Below, piece by piece: positions 31,901 to 46,900 of a stretch of 64,000 nt of DNA (positions are counted from its first letter, which is position 1; each line of letters begins with the position of its first letter). Position numbers and translations under genes: made by a program. The notes under the pieces were generated by a model that worked only from the letters and a program-made list of their open reading frames with translations, did no database searches and was not told the DNA's origin. Source of the stretch: Diospyros lotus (lineage: Eukaryota; Streptophyta; Magnoliopsida; Ericales; Ebenaceae); NCBI RefSeq assembly GCF_014633365.1, contig NC_068349.1, positions 11,334,753 through 11,398,752 of the forward strand, written 5' to 3'.

Positions 31901-34900
31901 CATTAATCCACCTTCAAAGTTTTCTTCAACTGTTGTGCTCTCTTACAGTAGCTCTTGTATAAATTGATTTATTGTCATGATTGAATCTTTTTTGTTTTTT
32001 TGCAGGACATGTTATGTTGGATGATTTCCCTGTCTGTTCTAAAGTCATATTTAACCAAATTAAGTTGATATGTTGAAACCTTTTCTTTGCATAATTATGT
32101 TTTCATTTTATCTCTTCCTCTATTATATTTCATATTTTTTGTCTAATTACTTTTAGCTATATGTCATGTGTTAAAGAACTAGATCTTTATGTCTTAGGAA
32201 CTGCTTTCGTTTCACTAAGGAAGGCAACTAACTATACTCCTCTTAGGCTCTTTCACATCTGGTTGTGGGGAGAGTATGTCAAGTGGGGAGGCCTTTGCCT
32301 TGCGGTCTTCAGCCCCCTTGGGTAGCTTCCTTGCTCTTCATTTGGCCATGGCCCTTCAAGGTCATTCCCGTGCTTTGCACTGAGAACCTTAAGCTACAAT
32401 TTGGTAACCTCATTGTCAATGGCCAGGCCTCCTCTCTTGATTGCCCTACCCAAACCATCTGGTTCTATGCCTCTGTTGCTGCTCTTTCATGTTTTGTATG
32501 TGGCCCAATCCCGTGGTTTTTTTTATGCATCTTTGTTGATGGGTCTAGCTCCCCTCTTTTTGTTTGTGTTTTGGCCCTTCTGCATTAATTTAATGATAGC
32601 AAAAACTATGTACTCTTTGTTGCATCTGGTCTAATCTCCTGCTTTGGTGACTATGCTTTAGTTTTACACTTCTAATGGATTTATTGAGGATTTGAGAAAG
32701 CTAAAAGATTACTAATGTTTGAATGGCATTGTTTTAAATTCAAGAGTTAAATAAGCACTAGGTTGCCATCTCACATTCAAGATATCTACAAGGTCACTTT
32801 TGCTATGCAGTTGACTTGGACACAAAAGTATTTTGATAAATTCAATTCGAGTGGTCTTTTCTTTTTTTTTTTCAAGTCTCTCTTCATCAAAATTTTCATG
32901 CAGGTCTTTCTTTTGATTATTTTGGCACATGGGTGGTAACCCTTGAACACCTAGTTATTATTATTTTTAAATTTACTTCTCAAATAGAAAAAAAAAGCTG
33001 TCTCTAGTGTACGAGGCTCCCTGCTTTGCGAATGTCAAGGTGGAAAATTGATGGTTTGTGGCAGAAGCAAATGAATTCTTGTTCCTAACTTGTTCTTGTT
33101 TTTGTTTTATGTGTCTCTTCCTTTGACAGGGATATGAGCTGTCCTTGTCCTAACATCACACTTCTCCTTTCTTTCTTTTCTAATTCTTTAAGGCATCCCT
33201 GAAAGATTAAACCTGCAGTCTCTGTACTATGTTTTCTGAAAGTTTCATGGGAGTTTATAATCAAATTTTGATTTTCTTTTTTATACTTCATAGAAAACAC
33301 TCCTAATATTCATGTGGATCAACAGAGTATCTGATATCGTACTTGACTTTTCAGTGTTCTGACCAAAATCCAATTTTGTGAAAATACATTTCTTACAATC
33401 AGAAGAGATCCATCTTCAAAATTCTACACATCTAGAGATTAACATTCGTTTCTTTTTGGTATTCTAACGCGTCTTCAAGTGCTATGAAATGAAGCATCAC
33501 AACTACTGTACTAAATGCAACAATAATCATGGGCCTTAATTCCAGTAGGTGGGGAACTATGATAAACAACCACAAGCCGTAATTCCACTAGGTGGGAACT
33601 ATGTATTAAATGGTGCAAAAGAAAGAGAGGGGGGGGGGGGGGGGGGGGGGGGAGGAGCTTTAAGTCAAACAAAAACAAAGGCTCAACTTGATACCAATTC
33701 CTCTGGTTAGTTTGGATTTTGGATTTTGGTGTTGTTATTTTTGTGTGTAGGATGAAATGCACCTTGTTATTCCAACTTCAGAAAATGTAGATCATTGATG
33801 AGAATCTTTAATTGAATGCTGGTGTAGCCAATCTGGTTAATTTTTTCTTTATGATGACAACTACTATGTGCATCTTAGTTTTCAAATTATGTGGGAGAAA
33901 GAGAATAAAACAAAAACATATCTGTACCATAATATTCCATGGAAATAGTCCATAAATTTCTGTTATTCTTTCTACTAATTTTCAGTTGTGCATACATTCA
34001 GGAACTGCGACCAACTGTGGGCAAAACTTCTATGCTACGAACTCTGAAAGATCATCTCTACCAGTGTCCAAGCCAGTTGTCCGAGGAAATGGTGAGGTGC
34101 ATGGCTTCAGTTTATTGTTGGTTTTGTAGTTCAGGCTCTACAAATTCAGAACAAAACCAGGCACCTTTTCTCTTGAGGTCATCCACCAAAATTGTAATTC
34201 CTCAATGCGGTATCAATGAGGATAGGGATCGGACTTGCAAATCCATGGTTGAAGTATTATCAATATCAGCTGATAAGAACTTCCCACATGCATCTTATGC
34301 TCTGAACAACTACAGGTTGGTCCTTGCTTATTGAAAGGAGGTGATAAGAAAAAAAAGAAAATAAAATAATGTTTGATTTTATCTATTCCCTATTTGGAAG
34401 AACATAAAATGTCCATTGGACATGAATTGAAGTTTCACTTGAATCCTCTCTTTTCTTCATTTTTAAAGTGTAGATTCGATCTGAATTCAAATCTAGTTGT
34501 CTATATTCTACTTAGTTAGCTCAACTATGGAAACCAACTTTTAGCTAAAGTACAAGTGTGTATATATAATAAATACAAGTACAAGAAACATAATGAATCT
34601 AATATACACTTTGTTAACATTTATTCTTATTTTCTATTTTAGAGTGCTTGTTGAACAACTGGAAAGGGTGAGTGTGACTCAGATGGAAACCAATGCCAAG
34701 ATTGCATTTTGGATCAATACCTACAATTCTCTCATCATGCATGTAAAGATCACTAACTGGTAATAATTTGATTTCTCTGTCTTTGTTCCTATAGATCATT
34801 TTATATCCATTGCTCTGATTTTTGCAGGCGTATTTAGCATATGGTATACCACACAGCTCTCTGAGAAGGTTAGCCTTGTTTCACAAGGTAGTGCACTTGT

Positions 34901-37900
34901 TCTTGGGTTTCATTTTTTGTATTTTGTACATTCTGACATATTGAGCTGCTCTATTTTGCATGTATCAGTTCCACATTATGGATGTGCATAATAAGAGTTT
35001 TACCATGTAATAATCAGGATCTGATTTTTTTTGGGGGGAGGGGGGAGAGATATACGAGTTGATGCATGGAACAGAAATATCAGTCCCAGTGAAACTTAGA
35101 GATCAAAAGAATCTACAAGGCTCTTTAGCTGTCCTAGTTTCATCCCAATCTCGGCATTTTTTTTAATGCAGAAAAATATCATGTATTTTTTTCCTTGTGC
35201 TGCATTTGAATCTCTTTAAATATTGTATAGGCGGGATTTTTTCCTTCAGCTGCATTTAACTCTTTAATTTTTCTCTTCTGCTGTTCTTTTCTTTGGAGGA
35301 CTCCTCATCCTTTGGAATACACTTTTATTCTCTGGCATCAATAATGTTGTCTGTTTTTAAAGAAGAAAACAGGGGGGAAAAAGAAAAAGAAAGCAAGTAA
35401 GAAGAAATGAACAAAAATACTTTTGTTTTCTCAGTTTTGATCATTTTCAATCTCAAGTCCTATTCTTTCTTCCAATTAAGCTATGAACAACATTTATTGG
35501 AAAAAAGCTTTGAAGAGTCTTCATGCCTCTTCAAAATGAATTCCTTAATTTTGACGTTTCAAATTTTTTATTGAGCTGTGACTTTAATGGGTGGGTTTTG
35601 ATAAACTACCTTGGTGGAAGTTAAGAAGAGTGAAGGCTCAATCTAAAGGGGTCCCATGGGGTGGGAACCATTATCAGCATTTCTGCCGGTGGTTTCACCT
35701 TACCCTTTTATGTTATATTCAAGGCTGAAAAGTTGATGGGTTTCTTTTGTATAGTGCAGGCTGCTTACAACATCAGTGGCCAGATTGTAAGTGCAAATGC
35801 AATAGAGCAGTCAATCTTCTGCTTTCATACACCTCGAGTTGGACGGGTACTATGTTGCGCTCCTCTAAAATATCTACATATATGTGGCAGCAGTTCTTGG
35901 GTGCTGGTTACTCATTATTGAATAATTAGGTTGGATTACAGCAATTGCATCCCATAAACTGATTTCAGTGATATGTATTGCCAGATTTTATGTTATTCTA
36001 TACTACTTCTTGCCTTCTTAGGATTTAGTGATTCCTATGGGGTTGTATGGAGGATATAACTTACAAGCTTATGTCTTGGTTAACAGAAAGAATCATTTGT
36101 GCACACCTAGCTGCATTGACACTGCATATTTATGCAATTCTTCCTCCAACCACATTGAATATTTTCTAAGAAAAATGTGTGATCCTTGGGTAGCATTAAA
36201 CGGCATGCCTGTTTTGCTTGATTTATACTTAATAGACTAATTTTTCATCAAGGGAATTAAGAAAGCTGAAAGTAATCACCAGTTCCCTAATCTGACTGCA
36301 CAGAGAGGGGTGGGGGGAGATGTAGATTGGGAAGTGATCTTGGTAGTTTAGCTTTAACCATTGGACTATTGGCAAATGGCCTCTTTTGTACCATGTTAAC
36401 AGTTTTGGATGATAACCTTCTAGGCATGTCCATTAATGTATCAAACAAAATGGATTGGTTTCCTTCTTCCAGTTATTTTATTTTTCTTACCCTTTCTCTT
36501 CTATTTTTATTTCTTTATTTCTTTTTTGGGTACTATCTTGTTTTTGCATGAATTACAGTGGTTGGAGATTGTCCTGTCAACTGCCATGAGAAAAAGATCT
36601 GCAGAAGAAAGGCAACGCATCAAGTCCAAATTTAGTATTCAGACTTCCCCGAGTCTTGCTTGCTTTGCCCTTTGTACTGGAGCTTTCTCGGATCCTGTGG
36701 TAACTCCTTGCCTCCTTTACATTTTCCTTTCTTTTTCACGTCATCTTTGAATGACTGTTGAAATTATATTTATGTGGTATCGGTTAGTATGGATATTAAG
36801 GAGACTTTTGTCCTTTTCACGTTAGTCAATATCTTTGAATCTCCTTTATCTGAGTTGCAGTTTCCACCACATTTAATTAGCAAATATATTTATGATTATT
36901 TTAGAAGTTTCAGGAACATTTGCCATTACATATCTTTGGTAATGAACCATTCTTCTTTTCTTGTTTGGGTGGGAAAGGGGAACCTTTCCAGCCATGACAG
37001 AATGTGCCTCATTTCTGAACAGAATTTAATATATTAGACTGAGCCTGTCCAGGAAGCACCTCGGTTGCCCCCCTACCAATAACCAGAAACATGTAGTGAG
37101 TGGTGGAGTCAGAAATTTTATCAGTTTTCATCCATCAACCTCTTTGCTAATATCATCTTTTCAGCTCATCGTTATATAAAATATACTAGAACACCACCTT
37201 TCTATAGATAGCACAGTAGACTGCTTTTCTTCAAGAGCCAACTGTCCTAAAATGAATGCCATAAACTAGTGCAATATTTCTGAAGACTAGTCTCACAAAA
37301 TAGAGAAGATTATATTAATAAAAGTTTGTGGCTCAGTGATAAATATGAACACAAAAGTAAGATTCCAGCCTTAATCCCACTAGGTGGGAATCTAAAACTC
37401 TAATGAAAGCTAAATAATTTATTAAAAAAATGTATCCCTTTGTCATTACTTGAAAATCAGTAAATGTCATTTATATCTAAAATTTTGATTTATAGGCTTC
37501 TCTTGATTAATTTTGTTGAAGACAATGTGTCAAATGATTCTCCTCCTATAGCCCCTTGAAGAGATAGGTTCTAGAACACTTCTTCTCTATGGCTCAAGCC
37601 CTCCCACACACGTGTCTGTATTCATGCATGTGTACAAATATATTATTTTCTTAATAAATACGTGTAAATTCTTTTTCTATAACATTGCATAATGACCTAA
37701 GTATGTTAGATGGAACATGGACATATCAGAGTCAATTGAAAAAATAAAGATACAAACAAGACAAATGAAATATATATTTTAGCTCAATATGTTACAAATA
37801 GATTTATGTTTTATCATTCAATATTGTTGGTATTCATGTACAATGTTCATACCACGGATGAATAAATAAAACTCTCAATTCCCATATAAATAAAAAGTAA

Positions 37901-40900
37901 TAAAAAAATACCCAATTAAACCATATAGTACACTTGTTAACAATAATTAATAAAAAGAAAAACATAATTCATTTGAATAAAAAATACTATATAATCTAAT
38001 AAAATTTCACCATCTAATGCGTTTCAAACTCGTAAGTTGACAAAGGAAAAAAAAAAAAGATTGTACAACACATTATAGGGAATGTGTATATCTATATATT
38101 AACAGACGATAGTGTACTCATCTCACATAGATACTGATGTGTATACCTATAATTCTATTTATTACTCTTGCAAGTTGCAATATATGATCTTTTGAAGACT
38201 TAATATGATTGAATAGCCACCTTTTTTTATAATCTATATTATTAGAAAAAGGGAGTGGCGGCAGCGCGGGGGGGGGGGTATTAAGGGGGGTTTAAAGTTG
38301 ACAAGACTGTTTTCTATCAAGTCTTGAAAGAGTAAACCAGAGGAGTAAAATTTATTAGGACTCCATTTTGGTTTTTTATAGATCATACATTTTGAAAAAC
38401 TAGCAAGTATGAGATAGAAGTACTAATTGTTGGCATGTACAAGACGAAATAACTTATAAGCATGACATATTTTCCATAGAACTTTTTGATAACATCCATA
38501 CGATACACCCATATTGTTATTTTTTAAATTCTCATACCTTTTTCCCTATAATTTATTATTGTAAAATATTATACATATGATATATCATTTTTGTATGTCT
38601 TATTCTATAGTACTATGATATTAAGATAATAGGGAATCCTTTGTTTTTCTCATTTTGTATTCCCAATATAATTTTGAATGTGAAGCAGTTAGACCAAATA
38701 ATATCCCATTAGAAGCATGGAAATACATGAGAAGAGGGTATTTTTTTAGTTAAGAAAATTATTTAATGTGTTCCTTAAATAAAAAAATATGCCAAACGAG
38801 TGGAGGAAGAGCACTTTAGTGTCTATTTATAAGAATAAAGGAAATGCTCAAAGTTGTGGAAATTATAGGGGAATCAAGCTAGTAAGCCACACTATGAAAC
38901 TTTGGGAGAGAGTGACTGAGCTAAAGTTAAGAAGAGAAACCAATGTATCTCTAAACTAGTTTGATTTCATACATCGTAGGTTAATGATGGAAGCTATATA
39001 CTTGAAAAGCACCTAATGGGAAGATATAGAAATAAACGAAAGGATTTACATATGATTATAGATTTAGAATAATTCATAAAAATAAATAGTCCAAATTGCT
39101 TATATACATATGATGTTTATAGATGGTCTTTGAGAAGAAAAGAGTCCAAATTGCTTATATACATGTTATTCAAGAAATGTATATCTAGGATCTGAATCAA
39201 TTACTAGAGCAAAGAGATAAAGACTTGATGTAGATCCTTGACATAATCTAATTATAATTGAAAAAATATCAGTAATTCTTCCATATGTTATGATGTGTGT
39301 TTTTTCTTTATAATACATGTATTGGTGTATGCTATTTGCAGATGACATTGTCTTAATGGATGAGACAGTAGAAAGCGTGAATACTAAGCTCAAGATATGG
39401 AGAAATGCTTTAAAATCTAGAGATTTTAAGTTAAGCAGAGTGAAAATCAAATATATGGAAAATAAGTTCATCAAAATATAAATATGGCTTACGTTACGGT
39501 AAAACTTGAAAATTAAGTCATCCCAAGAAAATATTAGTTCAGATATCTTAGATCAATCACCCAAAAAGATAGAGAGATTAATAAGAATGTTATCCTTAGA
39601 ATTAAGGTATGATGATTCAAATGGAAAAGTGCATTTGCATTTTATATGGCAGTAAGATTTGTCAAAGCTAAAAGAAAAATTTATAAGATGGTTGTAAGAC
39701 TAACTTTGTTCTATAACATAGAATGTTGGGAATTAAAGCACCAAGATGTGTAAAATATGAGCGTAATAGAGATGGGGATATTATGATGTATGTGTAGCCA
39801 TACAAAAAAAAGATAAATTAGAAATAAGATTATTAATAATAAGGTTGCAATAGCTCCTATGAAGATAAGACGTATGAGACACAATTAAGATAATTTGATC
39901 ATGTGATAAGAAAACCAATAGAGAATCCTATGGGGAGAGTGGATGGAATGAAACAAATATTTAGCAAAAGAGGTAGAGGAAGTCCAAAAAAACTTAGTGG
40001 GAGACTCTTAGATGTGACATAAGTTGTAAGGTCTTATAGAAGATATGGCAATAAATATAAATGATTGGTGAACCAGAATTTATGTAGCTAACCCTACCTA
40101 GTGAGATTAAGGGTTATTGTTGTTGTTGCTTAAACAAAGTTAAAAGTTTAGGTGATGTTTGACAAATATTTCAATTTTGTGTTTTCAGTTTTCTATTTTA
40201 GTTTTTATTTATTTGTGTTAAATATCTTTTTTAAGAAAAAGTGAAAATTGAATGTGTTGTTTAATAATTTTGCATTTTTTTTAGAATTAAAGAAAACTAT
40301 ATATAGTGTTTGATACAATTTTTGTTTCTTTTATCTAGCAACTAAATAATTGTGATAATTCAATTTATATTGAAAGAATGCCCTTATATAGACAATTTTT
40401 TATTTTTTTCTTCTTTCTTTTAACCACCACCAACGAACCTAAACCCACTTATCATGAACCTGGATTCAAAGAAGAAAAATGAAAAGGAAGAAAGGAAGAC
40501 GAAGATCAAGGTGGTTGAGGGAGAGCATAGGGATGGAGAAGGAAGATGAAGAAGAAATGAAAAAAGAAAAAATGAGTTCGGGCACAGGATGGAGAAGAAA
40601 ATGAAAAATCTGGAAAGACCTTTTTGATATTTTCATTTTTGTAAATTTTTTCCAAAATTTTACTTTTAAAAAAAATTAAAACAGGTAACCAAACTCCATT
40701 TCCTGTTTTCATTTTCCTAAGATTAAAAAGTCTAAAGGAGAGATAATGGGTACAAAAAACATACTGTTTAGTGTTGTTGTTTATCTGAGTTTACTTCAAA
40801 ACTTGCCATGCGCTTTGCTTGTGCCTTAGCAATGGATGCATTTGTTCTGCTCTAAGTGTTTTCAAATTATGTTTGCTTTTGAAATAACAACATATCCAGC

Positions 40901-43900
40901 CTTTATTCCACTATGTGGGGTCGGCTACATGAATTCTAGACTTTCATGTATTTCTGTCGGATCATGCTAGATGTACAACAAATTTGTACATCTTGGGCTA
41001 CATCAAGGGGTATAAAGACTAAAATGTCCTGCGCCTCACATGCGCCTCATGAGGGGCTTTTTTGTCATTGATACACCTTTGTGTAGCGCAAGGTGTACAC
41101 AAAGGTGTACCAATAGCATTATCCATTTCTGTCTTTTGTCATATTTTCATTTAGATTCATACACTTCATATCAAACTTTAATGTCTCTCACAAAGTCTTC
41201 TTAGGTCTACTTCTACTTCTTTTTTTGACTAATTGTTCCATTTCATCAACTCTCCTCATAGGAGTGTCTCTTGGTTTCCTTCTCACATGATCAAACCATC
41301 TTAGTCTAGTCTTTCTCATCTTCTCCTTGATTGGCACTACTCCTACCTTATTATGAATAACTTCATTTCTAATTTTATCTTTTCTTGTATGGCCGCACAT
41401 CCATCTTAACATTCTCATCTCCGCTACATTCGTTTTTTGCTCATGCTAGTATTTGACTGCCCAACATTCTGAGCCATACAACAAGACTGGTCTTATAGCT
41501 GTCCTATAGAATTTTCCTTTTAGTTTTAATGGGATTTTACCATCACATAACACCCTCGATGCATTTTTCCATTTTAGCCAACCTGCCTTAATTCTATGTG
41601 TGACATCCTCGTGAATTTCTCCATCTTTTTGAATCACTGATCCCAAATATCGAAAATGGTCTTTTCTTTGTAAGATTTGGTCTTCCAATTTTATTATAAC
41701 ATCCTCCACTCTTGCATTCTTACTAAATTTACATTCCATATATTCTATTTTCTTTCTACTTAATTTAAATCCCTTAGATTCTAAATTATTTCTCTACAAC
41801 TCAAACTTAGTGTTCACTCCTTCTTTTGTTTTATCCACCAACACTATGTCATATGCAAATAGCATACACCATGGCACATGTGTTTGAATATCTTTAGTGA
41901 GTTCATCCATTACTAGGGCAAATAAGTATGGATTTAGTGCAGAACCTCGATGCAGTTCTATTGTAATTTTAAACGGTTCAGTGTCCCCTCTGCATGTTCT
42001 GACTCTTATCTCTGCACCGTGATACATGTCCTTAAGGGTTTGTATATAGGCTATTCGGACTCTTTTCTTCTCTAAAACCCTCCATAATTCTTCTCTAGAG
42101 ACCCTATCATAGGCATTTTCTAGATCTATAAACACCATATGTAGGTCCTTCTGATGATCTCGATACCTTTCTATTAGGCGCCTCAGTAGGTATATAACTT
42201 CCATTGTTGACCTACCAGGTATGAAACTAAACTGATTTTCTGATACCTCTGTTTCTTTTCTGAGCCTCTGCTCTATTACTCTCTCCCAGAGTTTTATGGT
42301 ATGGCTCATTAACTTAATTCCTCTGTAATTTTCACAGTTTTGAACATCTCATTTGTTCTTGTATATAGGAACCAAAGTACTCTTCCTCCACTCATCTGGC
42401 ATCTTTTTTGATTTAAGCATTGCGTTAAATAATTTCGTTAGCCAGGAGATGCCCTCTTCTCCCATGCATTTCCATGCTTCTATTGGTATATTATCCGGTC
42501 CCACCACCTTATGATTTTTCATCTTTTTTAATGCTTGCCTTATTTCATTTGAACTTATGCGTCGATAAAATGTATATCTCACATCCTCTTCGGAGTTACT
42601 AAGATGTCCCAACCTAACTCTTGTGTCGCCACCATCAGTGAATAATTTTGTGAAATACTCCTTCCATCTCTCCTTAATCGCTCCCTTATTCACTAATACA
42701 TTTTGATTTTCATCTTTTATGCATTTCACTTGATTTAAATCCCTTATTTTTCTTTCTCTTGCTTTAGCTAATTTATATATATCCCTTTCTCCATCTTTTG
42801 TATCAAGTCGTTTATATAGATTCTCATATGCTTTTGACCTTGCTTCACTAACAGCTCTTTTTGCTGCATTTTTTGCTTCTTTATAATTTTTTGATTTTCT
42901 TCATTGTTACACTAATATACAGTCTTATAACAAGTTTTCTTATTTTTAATTTTCAATTGTACTTCTTCATTCCACCATCAAGACTCCTTAAGGCTAGGGG
43001 CTCTACCATTTGTCTCTCCAAGGACTACCTTTGCCGTGCTTCTTAGGGCATTAGCCATTTCTCTCCACATTTGGTTTGTCTGTCCTTCTCCATTTCATTC
43101 CCTTCTACCCCTTAATTTTTCTTTGAAGATTAGTTGTTTCTCCCCTTTTAAATGCCATCACTTGATTCTTAGGTTTTGTTTTATGTGATTTTTTCTCTTC
43201 CAATTTCTTACTTGGACGTCAAGTACTAGAAGTCTATGTTGAGTAGTCAAACACTCTCCCGGTATCACCTTACAATCCCTACAACATATCCGATCCTCTT
43301 GTCTCATGAGGAAGTAATCTATTTGGGTGCTTGATATGCCATTTTTATATGTGATTAAGTGTTCGTCCTGTTTTTTGAACCTAGTATTGGTTATGATGAG
43401 CCCATATGTCATAGCAAAATCTAGAATAGACTTACCCTCATTATTAATTTCCCTGAATCCATACCCTCCATGTACCTCTCTATAGCCGTTTCCATCTCTA
43501 CTCACGTGCCCATTTAAGTCACCACCTATAATCACTTTCTCTGCTCTTGGTATCATTTGTATGAATCCCTCTAGGTCCTCCCAGAATTTTACTTTTATCT
43601 CCTCACCTAACCCCGCTTGTGGTGCATATGTACTAAAGATATTCATAGTCATTCTTCATAGACTAACCTTCACCATAATAATCTTATCCCCTATTCTCTT
43701 TACATCCACCACCTCATCTACTAAACTTTTGAAATAGCAAAATATAATAGAAATATTTGGATGAGTGCTCAATATGTGTGATATGTGGGCATGTCATGCC
43801 TTCTTATATTAAGGTAGCTAAGTGGATAATAGCCAAGTAACATGTCAACACATAATCAAAAAAGGACAATAAAATAATAAAAGAAATAGGAATTTAAAGA

Positions 43901-46900
43901 ATATTTGTTAAAAAACAATATAGTTAATGTATAAATTAGAAAATTAACTAAAAATGTGCAACATTGTTACGAGACAAGAAGGGCAAGAAGATGTAAAAAA
44001 ATGCCTCATCCAATCCTTCCATTCTTAGATCTCAACTTAAATGGTAAAGCGAAGTCTACTGTCAAATTACAAGAATGCCATCTACTGAAATATCTAACTA
44101 ATACAGAAAACAAAACAGACAAAATACAAAGAAAATGAATTGAAAAATACAAGAACTTAATACTCCCCCTCAAGATGGACCGTGAACATGAAGCACAACC
44201 ATCTTGGCTAACAAAGACTGCAATTGAGAAATTGGTAATGGCTTGGTAAAAAGATCAGCTAGCACTGATCTAATAGGCAGCAACTTGAACAGACCCTCCT
44301 GCAACTTATCTCAAACGAAATGACAATCCAATTCAATATGCTTGGTGCGCTCATGAAAAACTGGATTGGAAGCTATATGAATCGCAGCCTGATTATCACA
44401 AAATAAGAGAGGAGGAGTCATAGTAGAAATCTAGAAATTAGATAAAAGTTGGTGTAGCCATACAATTTCACTAATAGTAGATGCAAGAGCCCTATACTCA
44501 GCTTCAGCAGAAGATAGAGATACTGTGGTCTGCTTCTTAGCCTTCCAAGATATTAAGGAATCACCAAGAAACACACAAAACCCTATAACAGACCTTCTAG
44601 TGTCCAAGCAAGATCCCCAATCTGCATCAAAAAATGCTCTAAGCTGCAGTGAAGAGGAAGCAGAAAAAAACAAGCCTTGACCGGGAGAAGCCTTAAGATA
44701 TCGCAACAAATGATGGGCTGCATCAAGGTGAGGCTTCCTAGGCTTAGAGACATATTGAGTAAGCTTATGAACAGCAAAGGTGATATCCGGTTGAGAAATG
44801 GTTAAGTAAATAAGCCTCCCAATGAGCCTCCTATAGGCAGACACATCTTCAAGTAAATCACCTTCATCAGAACTCAACCTTACATTGGGAACCATTGGAA
44901 CAGCAGCAAGTTTACCAGACAAGAAGCCTGTGTCTTCAAGAAGCTGTAGGGCATAGTGCCTTTGTGAGAAGAAAATACCCTTAGAAGACTGTCCAATCTC
45001 AAGACCGAGGAAATATCTTAGGCGGCCAAGATCCTTAAGCTTGAATCGACTATGAAGGAAGGACTTAAGATAGGTTATGGCTACAACATCTGAACCCGTG
45101 ATGATTATATCATCAACATAGATGAGCAGGGCCACAAAGGAAGAACCAACACCTTTTGTAAACAAAGAATAGTCAGACTTGGATTGATTGAAGCCATACT
45201 CAACAAGAGCAGATGAGAATTTAGAAAACCATTGTCTAGAAACCTGTTTGAGCCCATAAATGGACTTGTGAAGCCTACACACCAAACGCTCCCCCTTAGG
45301 TGGAGCACCAATCTTAAGAGTATAACCAAGAGGAAGATCCATATAAACTTCCTCAAAAAGATCCCCATTGAATTATTAATATCTAGTTGAATAAGAGGCC
45401 ATTTATGAATAGCTGCCAAAGCCAACAAAACCTTGACAGTGACCAATTTGGCAACGGGGGAAATTGTATCAAAAAAATCCAACCCCTCTTGTTGTGTGTA
45501 TCCCTTTGCCACTAGACGAGCTTTATATCTCTTAATAGAGCCATCTGATTTATACTTGATCTTATATACCCATTTGCACCCAATAGCATGCTTACCATGA
45601 GGTAATGGAGTAACTGCCCGAGTATGATTCATCTGCATAGCTTCTAACTCTGCTGTCATATCATCCCTCCAGTGCTTATAGGGCACTGCTTGATGATAAA
45701 ATTGAGGCTCAGGATTAGAAGAAATATTAAGAAGCAAATGCTTATGAGAAGAAGACAAATTTGAGTAAGAAATAAAGTGGTCAAGAGGATACAAAGATTT
45801 GGTAGAGGATTGAGAACTCTATGATAATAGATTGCAATGGAAGTCTTGGAGATAAGGAGGAGGCCTTGAGACCCTTGTAGATCTGCAAGGAGGAATATGA
45901 GGACAAGGGGAGCCTAAGATGGAACCATCAACATCAGGAGTGTTAATCTTAGCTGGGAAAGAATCAGCATGATAAGAGGTGATATTTGGGTCAATAACAG
46001 GTTGATGTTGAGGCTGAGGGATAACCAAATCAGGAAGAGGATCCACCATATCATGAGAAGAGTCAATATTATGAAAAGGAAAAACATTCTCATGAAAGAT
46101 AACATCCCGGGAAACAAATAATTGTTTTGTAGCGATATTATACAGCCTATATCCTTTCATTCCAGGAAAATATCCAAGAAAAACACAAGCAACAGCTCTA
46201 GGAGAGAATTTGGTTCTATGAGATAATAATGTAGAGGCATAGCAAAGACAACCAAGCACTCTAAAACAATTGTAATTCACAGGTAATTGATAAAGAAGTT
46301 GATAAGGAGACTGTTGATTCAATATTGGTGTAGGAGTACGATTGATTAAGAAAGTGGCAGTGAGTATGCACTCACCCCAAAATTGAATAAGAACTCTAGA
46401 TTGAAACAACAGTGCCCTAGCAATGCTAAGGAGGTGTTGATGCTTACGTTCCACTACAGAGTTCTATTCAGGCCTCTCAACACAAGAAAACTGATGTAAG
46501 ACTCCCTTAGAGGCAAAATAGTCTTGAAATTTCAATTCAGGTGCATTGTCAGATCTAAACTTCTTCACCTTAACACTAAACTGAGTTTCCTCCATATTAA
46601 AGAACATGGGAATTTTGTCTCTAGCTTCAGATTTATGTCTCATTAAAAACACCCAAGTGAATCGTGTGCAATCATAAACTAAAGTCAAGAAATATCTATG
46701 ACCAGCATGTGTAGGAACATGATATGGACCCCAAGTGTCACAATGAATAAGATCAAAAGCATGCTGAGATAAGTGATTATGAGAAACAAAAGACAACCTC
46801 CTTTGTTTAGCTAAAGGACATATTGAACAATAAGAATCAACACTATCATTTCCAAACAGCAACAAATGTTTTAATCTGTCCAATTTTTCAAAAGAAAGAT

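Noticed and set aside
32005..32035. Acceptor-like ttttttgcag followed by an open stretch
   Set aside because: Including it as an exon is not needed for the frame and adds no family sequence.
32265..32634. ORFs of 107 and 77 aa within the MIP1/DUF547 gene
   Set aside because: They fall in intron 5; exon 5 and exon 6 join in frame without them.
40140..40760. Possible MITE between the two LINEs
   Set aside because: AT-rich and repeat-like, but I could not match its ends as inverted repeats.
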